From: Pontederia crassipes | Taxonomy: Eukaryota; Streptophyta; Magnoliopsida; Commelinales; Pontederiaceae | Direction: 5' to 3' | Length of the DNA: 64,000 nt | NCBI GenBank assembly: GCA_030549335.1 | Contig: CM060188.1 | Coordinates: forward strand, 14,139,501 to 14,203,500 | In this document: in pieces, positions 10,801 through 21,520 of the stretch | How the letters are laid out: each line of letters starts with the position of its first letter | Numbering within the stretch: position 1 is the stretch's first letter | The notes under the pieces: generated by a model | Told to the model about the DNA's origin: nothing | Seen by the model: only the letters and a program-made list of their open reading frames with translations | Databases searched by the model: none | Made by a program: the position numbers and the translations under genes

Positions 10801-13800
10801 AAAGGTTTCCCGGTGAGTAATAATAATAAAAAAAGATAAGAAAAGAAGTAGGCTTCTTAATTCTTTATACATGCAAAAAAGGAGGAGAAAGAATAAGCAG
10901 GAAGGAAATGAGAAGAATGTAGACGGGTTTGCACAAAGGGGGTTTAACTTTCTCTCTCCCTCTCCTCATAAAAAAAAATAAAAAATCTCTCTCTCTCTCC
11001 TTCAGCTTGTCGTTTTCCAGTTGTGCTATACAGTTGTGGATGTTCTGGCAATAGCTAAGCGTCTTGGATTTCAGCTGCTAAAATGGGGCACATCTTTTTA
11101 ACTGGGATATTTGCTTTGTTTAAGCCATTGAATTATTGTAACACAAAAAGATTTTGTTGATAATTTCAAAAGATAGTGGAAATTTCATTTTAAATAGTAA
11201 CTATTTTTTTTACATTTTTCAGTGTTCTTCGGATCGGATAATAATCCGAATAGGTGTCCGTTTCCCGATCAGATCGAATAGTAATAAAATATTATATTTA
11301 ATATAGTATATTAAATTAAGCTATTATATTTTGAATATATACTTATAATAAAATGTAATTATATAAATAATAATAATCATAAATCATAAATCATAAATTT
11401 TAAATTTAAGATTTGATGTTAAAATTATTACAAATTTAATATATGAAAATCTTATTGAATCTCATTATTATATATAAATTTTCTATTCTTTAATTTTTTA
11501 TAAATATTTTTTCCAATATACTATGAAAATATTATATATTCTATAGATAAATATATAGTATAATTAGTGATTTATTATATTTGAACTTATTAAATATTAA
11601 ATTAAAGACATTTTAAATTTGTGTATATATATTTTTATATATAATACTATACTATATTAAGTATGTTATAGTTTTATTGTATATTATACATATATCAAAG
11701 AAGTTTGCACCATTCATTTCTAACTAATTTATCTAATATAACAAATATTATATATAATATAATAAATATATAATTAACTTATATTATAATATACATTTAT
11801 GATATTAAAATTTTGAATAAAATAATAATTCATAACTTAAAGTTCAAGGTTTAGTAAATTCTAGACTAAATGAAAAAAAAAAGAACAAGTGATGTGTACA
11901 AATATAATATCACATTTATAATACTAGTAACATATGAGCAAGAGGACATTTATAAATAATGAGGACGCTAGTGGACTAATATGATGCTTTATGAAGAAAA
12001 TTTATTTTTGAATATTTTTTATATTTATTATAATAAACTTTATAAAATTATATCTTAACAAAAGAAATAATAAAAAAATTAGTTGGCCCAAGAACTATGG
12101 TTCAACCAAGTTTTTTTTTTAATTTTGATTGATTTTAGCTGATTTTAATCGATTCTTGACTGGTTCAATTCGGTTTAATTATGGATTCGATTTTAGGGCT
12201 CATATCAAACTTAGTAGCTGATCGATGATTGGATTGATCTAATCGGCCGGTCCGGTCTGACCCTACTAACATTGCTTGTAGTCCAATCACATGTATACTT
12301 AATTTTCTTAGGCAATGTAAACAAAGTAGCACCATAATAAATTAGCTGCGCAGTGAATACTTGCATAATCATCTTTTGTCACGTATATCAAATTTGTATT
12401 CTTCGTACGCATCTAATTGTCTATACACTCCACAACGTTGTCCTCATTCAAATTATTGAATCAATGCGAACTTGTTTCCCCAAAGTCGCAATTAATTGTC
12501 ATCGGAGCAGCTACATTTGAATGATCCAAGTCGCTTGTAAATTTTTTTTTTTATTAGTTCAAGTAGTAGGCGGATTAAACCCTCAAATGAAATATCTCAA
12601 TAGGAGCTAATTCAATACTATAAAAAAATTAAATGGTTAAAAACTATTAACTTTTTTTTTTTAAAAAAAAAGCTCAATGGTCACTGGTGTAGAATGTGTA
12701 TGCATGTTGTTAGGTGTAACGCAGTGATGGCTAGCACATGCTGTTCATGGTGACTCGAATCTTAAATGCAATACAATTTTTCCGTATGCCTGAATCGTTT
12801 TATTTTAGTAGCTTTCAAATTTTAAATTAAATGTTGATCTCGAGAAAAATTAACAAAAAAAAAAAGAAGTTGGCTGGTGGAATTGAAAATTTTCGAACTC
12901 GTGCGACTCTACTGCGAGATCGTGATTTTGGTCGGATGCGATCAGAGAACCCAACCCATCAATGTAGTGGTTGTCAGGTCCGCTAGTCTGGTTCACGGGG
13001 TTAGAACCTAATAATGAGGTCGCTTGGGTTTTTATTCAGCGTAAAGTTATAACAAAATCAAATAATATTAATTAATTCAATTAGAAGAAAACAGAGTTTG
13101 GAGATTTGTAATGCAAAAAAAAGAAGGCAAGTGGAGGTTATTGGAACGCCACAAACGCGGGGACTCGCTGACCTGTCCCAATGGGGGGGGAGTGGGACCC
13201 CTTTGTGGTCGACCACACAGGCACAGCTTGCCGTTGGCTGCGTGGTGCGCTATTAGCTGTCCAATGACCTCATTCCAATTTCCAATGGCAGCATCTTTCT
13301 CTTCCCTTTCGTAGTTTTTTTTCTTTTGGGAGTTTTCTCTCTCTTTTTCTTTTCTTTTTCGCCGACTTTATGGAGCGACGAATTGTGAAGTTTTTTTCTT
13401 GGAGGGGTATAATAAAGCTAAAGAGATTACGCAATGAAATATATAATGCAATCTTAATGCTATGATCCAAATTATTAGTAGGAAACAGACAATAATGTTT
13501 CACCTTCGCGTGCTTTTTTGTCCAATCTGCAAGCTGTGCTGATTGCAGACAGCACTCTATCAGAAGGGCTTCCATGTGATCCTTGAAGTTGACTTGGTTG
13601 ATGAAGACATAGATTATTATCATACAAAAACGTATCATCGTAGATAAACCTTCCCTGTACTCCAACAATTCATTTGACAGTTTGCGAACTCAAGAAATAT
13701 GCTGTTTCATGCTCTCTCAGGTTTAATTTAGTTGTTGAGTGGAATGCTAGCTTTAATAACTTCAAAGGTGATTACCAGCAGTTGAAGGGGAAGAAAGATT

Positions 13801-14493
13801 TAGAATGGAATCAGATAGGAGTAGGACCACTTTTCAGGAGTTTTGTATCAGGAAATGCCCTGAAGAAGAAAAAGAAGAATACATCTGATCAGACATTCTG
13901 TGAACCTGTCCAGCGATGCAACAACCTAGTGGCAGTGCCGCACACGGAAAAAATCTGCAAATTTGCTGGTGGGTTGGGTCTTGTTGGAGAGGTGCAAATT
14001 GCCGAGGAAGTGATCAAAAGTTTGGGAAGAAAATGGCACTGTTATTATATATCATTATCTGTATGTATGCAGGTAGCAGTAGTACGGGTGCATCTTCCAT
14101 CAATGGACAGCGTAATGTTGTCAATACTTGTAACTTGTCACATGCAGAATGATCATGGCCCCAGGCGAAGAAACTATTTACAACATTTGGGTAGTAAATA
14201 GCTGAAAAAGATGAATCTTCAAAAAAAAAGAAAAATGGATGTGAATTACAAGAGTGTTTGCAGAAGAATATAGCTTTGTCCGCTTTTCTTTTCTGTTTTC
14301 TAGAGAAAAAAAAATACTCTTTTACAAGTTATAGACATAATGGACAAAAGAATGCAACAAATGGTGAAGGCGGAAAGACTCCTCCCTCTTATCATTTCAT
14401 CCACCAACATGGGCAAGCAACTGGATTATTGCTTCTGTGCTTGAGAAAGAAAAATCTCAAGCTGTCATGAGAAGGGTAAAATCTCAATCTGTG
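10801..14493. other. AT-rich spacer between PP2C and kinesin
   Basis: From about 11270 to 12120 the DNA is almost pure A/T. It is bordered by short GATCGG/CCGGTCCGG-type motifs like those in the hAT-like MITE at the left edge, suggesting a decayed non-autonomous transposon, but no target duplication was found. From 12270 to 13480 there is nothing recognisable. A short possible coding exon on the minus strand is listed separately (13515-13600). The kinesin 3' UTR should lie just below 14494. Confidence 0.4.
13515..13600 (-). other. Possible orphan coding exon or gene fragment
   Basis: On the minus strand the peptide NFKDHMEALLIECCLQSAQ followed by LADWTKKHAK has the composition of a real helical protein, and a GTGAAA donor-like site follows directly. 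No partner exon was found on either side and I do not recognise the family. It could be a captured or decayed exon. It could also be chance. Confidence 0.2.
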
Positions 14494-17400
14494 CTATTTG
14501 CAATCCGTGGCACGAATTCTGCCAGTTAGAGTCTGTTTTCTAATGGCATTATTGGAGTTAGGCTGCTTCCCTGATCTGGTATACCCATTTGACATCTTTT
14601 CAGAGGGAGATTGAACATGCAAATTGTTCAAGGACCTGAGTCAAAGAGAAGCGGAAATATTAGCTGATTTTACCAAAAAATAGTAGTTCACATATCAATG
14701 ATCAAGTTTTGCTTCCTCTTGCTACTTTCTCAATCAGAATGATAGAGTTAACTACTCTAACTCATTCCTTTCAGCAATGAAATAGAATGGACAGACAACT
14801 ACTCCAACTTTATAATATACTTGTGCAGAATAACTCTGATGCTTTTTTTGAGAAATTGTAATTGTCATCCAGGTATAAATATAAAGAATAACTATGATGC
14901 TGATCAACAGAATGATAGCATACTCTGGATCTTACATCAATGGATGATCGGCTGATATTTTGTTTGGAAAAAAAGAAACAGAATGATAGAGTTAACTGCT
15001 TTAACTCATTCCGTTCAGCAATGAAACTTCATTAGATTGGACAGACAACAACTCCAACTTTAGAATATAGTCCAGAGAAATATACTTGTGCAGAATAAAT
15101 CTGCATCATAGGGGATGACTAACTATTGCAGTTAATACTGGCTGCATTGTAGATCCACTATAAGCATCTGAGCTCAAAAGTACTTCTAGGTAGTGCATTT
15201 TCTAGGTAGTGCATTATAGTCCAGATGGATGTGTGGTCATACAAGATTAGATAAGATTATGAATGACCATATACGTGAACGAGTCGGAGTGGCTCCTATT
15301 AGTGAGAAAATGGTAGAGAATCATTTGAGATGGTTTGATCATGTTCAGAGAAGACCATTAGATGCGCCAGTAAAAATAGTAGATCAAATAATCTGGAGTC
15401 CGATTAAAAGAGGGAGAGGGAGGCCAAGGCGGACACTTGACGAACTAATAGAGCAAGATCTATTGATGAATAATATACTGAAAGGTTTGGTTACTAATAG
15501 AGCGGAATGACGTCGTATGATCTATGTAGCCGACCCCACCTAGTGAGATAAGGCTTTGTTGTTGTTATTGTATCTCATAGCAGCTCTTATATATGTTAAT
15601 ACTAGTTACATTGTAGATATACTATAAGCATCTGAGCTCAAAAGTACTTCTAGGGAGTGCATTTTCATTATTTCATAGCAACTCTTATTAGTATATGCTA
15701 AAATATAAGTACTCACGGAAGGGTATTTAGTTCAAATTTCCATCCTTTAATTGTAGCTCCGTAGCGCAGATAAAATAAAAGTGCTGACTTGAAAGCACTT
15801 CTAGAACAATGGATTTGCATTTTTCAGTTGATCACAACTTTTATTAACAAAGTATGCTAAAATAAATGCATTGATAGAATTTTTTCAATTCAACTTTCCA
15901 TCCTTTAATTGTAGCTCTGTAGCTCAGATAAAATAAAAGTGCAGACTTGAAAGCACTTCTAGAACAATGGATTTGCATTTTTCAGTTGACCACAACTTTT
16001 ATTAACAAAGTATGCTAGAATAAATGCATTGATAGAATTTTTTCGCTTCAACTTTCCAGCCTTTAATTATAGCTTTATATGCCAGATACTCAAGGAAAAG
16101 ATGTAGCCTAGTAAAGAGAACCGCTTCAATCCTAAATTAGTAAGAAGATGGTAAAACCTTTCAATTTCTCTTAACATTATACAAGCTAATAAAATCATTC
16201 TATTTCCCCCAGCCTAGAAATTTAGAGCACTTAGGTCAGTACCTGATGTTTGGACTCTTTGGTGGCTTTACTTGAGGCTTCTTGATCCTGGAATCACCCT
16301 GAGAGTCCTGGAGCTTGAATTGCCATTGTATATCATTTTCTGAAGAATCACTGGTGGCGACATCAAGATAATCGGAATAACCAGTAATTCTGTGATGGTA
16401 CTGCTCATTTGAATGATCCTGAGTTCCAGAAAGATGGCTCCGGCATAAAACTTTGGGTGTAGTTGGACCATCTCCTTCCCAATCTCTCATGGAAATATCA
16501 TTATCAATCCAATCTCCAGAAATGGTCTCTTTAGCATCTCTCGGCTGAATATTCATGCAGTGAGTTCTGTCTAACCGCGAAGGAGTTCCGCTAGCCACCT
16601 ATATAGAACAACAGAAAATTGTCACTTATGACCAGACCATATTAACTTCTTTTCATATTTTATGTATTCTAAATGTGAAGGACATCAAAACTGGAAACTG
16701 CATTTATATACCCAAGTATAGGTTCTTCTCAGTGTAATTAGACAACCCACAAATATAAAAGTAGATGAAGTACTCTTTAATAGTTATATTCCCATAAAAC
16801 TGGAGATGTCTTTCTATACTTAAAATAAGTCACTTTTTTACGTTGGTTACCGCTATGTTTCCAACATCTTCCATTGGTCTCCTAGAGTTTGACTGACTGC
16901 GGAGGCTATCATGACTATTCATTTGTATTCTTTGGTCTGGCGGTGTAGCGTTCATGTTGATATCAGGAGGCATCGTATTTTGCAACTGTTCCTCTCCTGT
17001 CTCTTTAGTAGCCAATGCAGCTTTCAGGCTTGCTATCTGAAAGACGAAAAAATGATTTCGCTTTAACCATACGGAAGACACAAGAGAAATGAGTAAATAG
17101 AGAAATCACACATATTAGAGATGATAGCACGACATTACAAAAATGATGTTTCATGGAAAACCTGTTCTTTAAGTTCTTTGATCTCTCCATTTTCTTTATT
17201 TACACGAGCAGCACCAAGCTCTACAGTGGAAACCCGTTCAGCAAATTTTAATGTGCTAAGAGTTTCTCCAATAGCATCCATTTCTGGACTTATATGGACA
17301 AACATCAATGTCTTTGCTTGGCCACCTGAGATATAATAAGATTTAGACATTAAGCAGTAAGATCACTTTTCATTTCCATTGAGTTTTCTAGACTAGCATT

Positions 17401-20400
17401 TACCAAGAGAATCTTGGAGCAACTGTGTTAGCTTACTGTTCCGATAAGGAACATGAGAATTTTTCTGAGCAAGGGCGGCTATTACATCTCCTAAAGCTGA
17501 CAGTGACTTGTTTATATGCTGTGCTTCTTTAAGTCTTTCTCCAGTGACCTCAGATTTATCAACTCTCTCACTGCCCGCAAGATCAACTAGATGCATGCAT
17601 CCACGAAGAAATGTTCCAGTGGTATTATCTCTTCCTTGAACATGAACAGTCAAACAACTGAAACAAATCCATTCAAATGATAAGTAAAATATTCGTCAGT
17701 ACTAAACACATATAACTAGGCATTTGAAAAATTAAATTCTTTCAAGTCAGATCTTACCTATGAGAACGGCTGCTACGATCATTCAAGGCTGTAGCACCCA
17801 CGGCACGGTTCTTTTGACCAATATTCATCAATTCGATAACATCAGATGTAGAAGTAACAGGCACTAAGTTTGCACTAGGTACATTAAGTCCTCTCTGAGA
17901 ACTATTACGGATTTCTAATGTTTTACATGTCAAGGGAACATATTAATACTAATTGCAGAAGAGTTGAATTATGGTGATTAACTAGAATATGAAACACCTA
18001 GTGGGATAAGGCTTTGTTGTTGTTGTTGTAACTAGAATATGAAACACAATCCAAAGTTGTGTAACTTGTGTTTACATATTTCTAGAGAACAACCAGATGT
18101 ATATTTCAGTTGAAGTATAAGAAAATAAAGGGGTAGCTTAAAGCATAAAAAGGATATCTTTTGCTGAGACCATCACTAACAAGGAGGTCCCGCACTTGCT
18201 CATTATATATTTCAATCATTTGAACAGAGATTTCATAAGAAAACATGTCCTTCCTTTTTTCAGAAAGTTTGAACAGGTCGCTTAATGCTCGGTAGTTAAC
18301 TCCCTGTGTCTGCTCATTAAGATCCTTTGGCCCACTCTGCAGAACATATCAAATTCAGATAAACTAAAACATCAAACACTAGAACTTTAATACCAATTTC
18401 AATGAAGTTTGGACACAAGGGATGAAGCTACTATACTACTAGTTACTCAGTTAAGTGTTTGGCCTAACTCTTACCATTGTATATGTCTTTCCAGATCCAG
18501 TTTGGCCATATGCAAATATGCATACATTGTAACCATCAAGAATGGATCGAATTAAAGGTTGTGTATCCAAGAATACATCTTCTGCAGATAGCCCAAATAG
18601 AACCAATTGTTATTATTGAGAGGCACAAGCGTGTACTGTGTAGTAAAGATGCGCATCATACTGACCCTGTGACGCAGATGATCCAAACACTTTGTTGAAG
18701 TTAAAGGATCGACGACCTTCTTTTCCATATTTTGACGGCATAAGAACAGTAATGCTTCCATCATCAATACAACCAATACAATTACTGCTAAGTTGTCCTG
18801 GTAGAAATGGTCTCACTCGGCAATATACTCTAATGCTTCCTGAAATTAGGGAAGAAACTTGGGAAAACGTTTGCAGTTACAATAAAATAAAACAGTTCAA
18901 GAACATGATGTGTGCTGTACCTTTAAGATCTTGAACTTGATTGTACAATTTTCTGTTTTCCTCGAGAACTTTGTGATAATTGGATGCTGAACGAGCAAGG
19001 ATGTGTAGATGACCTCCTACCATTAAAAAATAGAGCGAAGGCGTCTTTAGTCCTTTTTTGCTTTTTTTCTCTCTAGAAAATATTTAAGATTTTACAGATG
19101 CTTAATTGTGTTATTCTAGCTTACCAAGCTTACTAATTGCCTCATTGTACTCTCTTTGCATGGACTGCATGTCAGCCTTCGTGGTTTGAATATTACATTT
19201 GAGTTCCTATCAAGAATGTAGTTGTTACTATAAGATGTTACCTACGAGGAAAAAGGTACTGTGAAAAGAAAAAAGTCACAAGAAATGAATCAGTACCTGA
19301 ATATCTCTTTGCTGTCGCTCAAAAATTATATTATGCTTTGAGGTACTCTCCTTTGGTGCCTCCTCTTCCTTGGCATCCTTTTTTGAGTAATGGTTTTTTG
19401 TCAGCATTCCAATGTCATTGCCTTCAATCGTCTTCACATGGCAATGGAAACAGAACGTGTATTCAGGTACAGCTTTAGTATAAATGCCTAATTCGAATGT
19501 TACCTCCATGAATGTCTTACCTCCATGCCACAGTTTAGAGATTGTGGCCAAATTCGAATCTGAGAGTTGGCTACGGACATGTCATCAATGCTCCTTGCAG
19601 CTGTTTTTACCTGTCATATTTGGTAAACAGATAATACATGAGTACCATCAATACAATCAACATTGCTAATCAACATCGTAACTGGATGGAAACTTTGCTT
19701 CAAGGTACTTGTAAGTTCACAATCGGTAGATAACATGATTCCATACACCATAAACAGTAGGCAATATAATGGTAAAAAATATCAATAAGGTTAAACTTCT
19801 GCACGTGTCTTTAGTCCAAACTGGTATATAGACCTAATATTGTCATCTATTTTATCTTGATCCACCATATAGGAAACAGAAAAGGGCATACTGGCTCATT
19901 TTGGTTTTGGATGTGACGTTGGAATTCTTCCATAACTTTACTCAGCAAGGATCCAACAATCTGAAAAGTGTAAACAAGACCAGAGCATTACATCTCCAAA
20001 CTTAACAAAATCCAATGTATTAACAAAAGGAATGATCTGAAGTATTACTTGTGGAACTTCTTCTGGCGTTCTGTCGGAGAGAACCTCACGAATAAGCACA
20101 TCTATAGATTGTGAATTTGTCTGCTTAAAAATGTCGGATACTATTAGCCAAACTGTAACGCACAATACATTAATAGAGAAAATTATGTACCAAAGTAATA
20201 TCCAAAGTCCAAACCTTTTCATTGGGTTCCATTAAGAGGAAGTCTGTAGACAAATTTTGCCCCATGTCATTCTCATTCAGATATTGTGCTCTAGACACCG
20301 AAGTCTTAAAATTCTCTGAATTTTTCCTTAGGAAAGGCTTCCCCATGCTGGTTTGCTTTGAGCTTCCACCATACTTCCAGCAGCCATGGCCACCCGCTCT

Positions 20401-21520
20401 TTTCCACTCAGCATAGGATTTGAGAGCAAGGACACAGTCCACAACCAGTGCACTTTTGCCTCCCTGAACTCCAACAAAATGAAAGACAGCACAAAAAAAA
20501 AACAAGAATTAGAAACGAAAAAAAAACCTTGGTTAGAAGCCTTCCATAAATTTGAATCCAGCATCAAATGATCCAAAAGAGTAAGCTTAGAGGGATGCGT
20601 GTTTACAATAAGCTACGGGTAATTGATATACGATATGGTGACTAGGTAAAATTCTAGCTGGGAAACTGAATGAGCCGTGCTTTTCAATCAGTAGAACGAT
20701 CCAAATATCAAATTAAGACGGTGAAATTATGTAGAATGACAAATTTCGAATAATCTGTTATGGCATTAATTTAACAATTCTGTACCTGCTGCAAATCGGA
20801 TGCCTCAAATGCGGGGATTCCTAGATCCTGCACAGCCACCAGAAAATTTCTGAGGTTCTCAAAATACTGGAAGGCTGAAAGGGCTGCTCCGTCTGGGTGG
20901 AGCACTGCATCCGCTGGATTGGAAACCACCTAAAGCAACAGCAGAAATAATTAAGAATGCACAGAAACGATACAGAAGGAATTATGCAAGAATCGATCAT
21001 TCAAGGCTCACCTTTGGCACAGAGCCCGGTTGAATCTTGTTAAGTACAGTGCAAAGGATCAGTCCGTTCCTCAGCCCCAACTTGAACTCCTCTTCCGACG
21101 GCTTATCCGGCAAATATCTGTCAGCCACCGCTCCGACCTCCTTGCGCAGCCATCCGGCGGCCTCAAACCTCCTCGCCGCTGTGCGTCGATTCACAAGCGA
21201 TCAATAACAACAAGAAGAACTAAAGATCGCAAAAGAAGCTGAAAAAATCCCATGCCGCAAATCTCTAGTATAAATCAAAAGCATAATGCACAACATCAAC
21301 TGCACACGCTTCCGCCAAAACCGTAAGGCAGATTGCTGCGCGGTTATCTGAGGGCAAGAAAAGGGTTCTTTGGGCCGGCAAACCCATCAATACCTGCTTC
21401 CTCAGCCTTCCGAGAGGCGAAATCAATGTCGCTCAGCCTGGCCCCGTGCTGTCTGAGCACATCCTCCACGACGGAAGCTAGAGACACCTGAAACGACCCC
21501 TCGGTCGACGTCGTCGCCAT
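14494..21520 (-). CDS. KIN14: Kinesin-14 with calponin-homology domain (KCH type)
   Basis: Nineteen exons (minus strand): 21520-21394, 21178-21012, 20929-20786, 20463-20215, 20120-20049, 19960-19892, 19610-19521, 19431-19297, 19206-19125, 19016-18921, 18839-18666, 18581-18475, 18336-18158, 17919-17758, 17657-17404, 17325-17162, 17036-16851, 16598-16243, 14635-14494; 984 aa, frame intact. KCHs are minus-end microtubule motors that also bind actin and move nuclei and organelles. The CH domain spans about 47-168 (AAGWLRK to KSYAEWKR), then come a linker and a short coiled coil. The motor starts at about 411 with [11 protein letters not shown] and holds GQTGSGKT (494-501), NDRSSRSH (about 610-617) and DLAGSE (643-648). 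The motor follows the neck, as in minus-end kinesins. The last exon (RKQTLTGRI) is 1.6 kb away but joins in frame to the KSPNIR exon. The 19521/19431 junction is the least certain. The start at MATTSTEG fits the family; an in-frame ATG at 21580 gives a longer, unlikely form. Confidence 0.92.
15222..15570 (+). mobile_element. 3' tail of an RTE-clade LINE
   Basis: The open frame at 15229-15510 encodes the C-terminal tail typical of plant RTE reverse transcriptases: [17 protein letters not shown], then [22 protein letters not shown] and [13 protein letters not shown]. It is followed by the RTE 3' end CCTAGTGAGATAAGGC and a TTG-repeat tail. The copy is severely 5'-truncated, so the reverse transcriptase and endonuclease domains are missing. 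It lies antisense within the last kinesin intron. Confidence 0.85.
15735..16060. repeat. 158-bp tandem repeat, two copies
   Basis: A unit beginning TTGTAGCTC recurs with a period of 158 bp (15751 and 15909) and only a few differences between copies; a third partial start follows near 16060. It lies in the last kinesin intron and does not code. Confidence 0.85.
17920..18157 (-). other. AT-AC (U12-type) intron of the kinesin
   Basis: Read on the minus strand, the intron begins ATATCCTTTT at 18157 and ends AAAAC at 17920. A branch-site match TTCCCTTGAC lies at 17938-17929, about 10 nt from the 3' end. The splice restores [13 protein letters not shown], the conserved kinesin-14 sequence, splitting codon 564. 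No GT-AG alternative does so. The intron carries a small RTE tail insertion at 17998-18028. Confidence 0.88.
17979..18047 (+). mobile_element. Minimal RTE tail insertion with 19-bp target duplication
   Basis: The 31 bp at 17998-18028 (CTAGTGGGATAAGG, then CTTTG and TTG repeats) match the extreme 3' end of the RTE LINE at 15222-15570. Perfect 19-bp direct repeats TAACTAGAATATGAAACAC flank it at 17979-17997 and 18029-18047. This is the signature of target-primed reverse transcription that stopped almost at once, or of a SINE-like passenger. It lies in the kinesin AT-AC intron. Confidence 0.85.

Larger units (their letters stand above)
14636..16242 (-). other. Last kinesin intron, filled with repeats
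   Basis: This 1.6-kb intron separates the penultimate exon from the final 142-bp exon. It holds an RTE LINE tail (15222-15570) and several local duplications: about 14736-14850 repeated at 14980-15110; about 15126-15210 repeated at 15595-15668; and a 158-bp unit tandemly repeated at 15735-16060. The other kinesin introns are much shorter. The stop codon TAC-TGA just past 16243 would end a protein from unspliced RNA 47 residues early. Confidence 0.75.

Noticed and set aside
13674-14201. Open frame of about 175 codons on the + strand near the kinesin 3' end
   Set aside because: No ATG at its start, no domain, lysine runs from A-rich DNA and no flanking splice or promoter signals. Probably chance or kinesin 3' UTR read in antisense.
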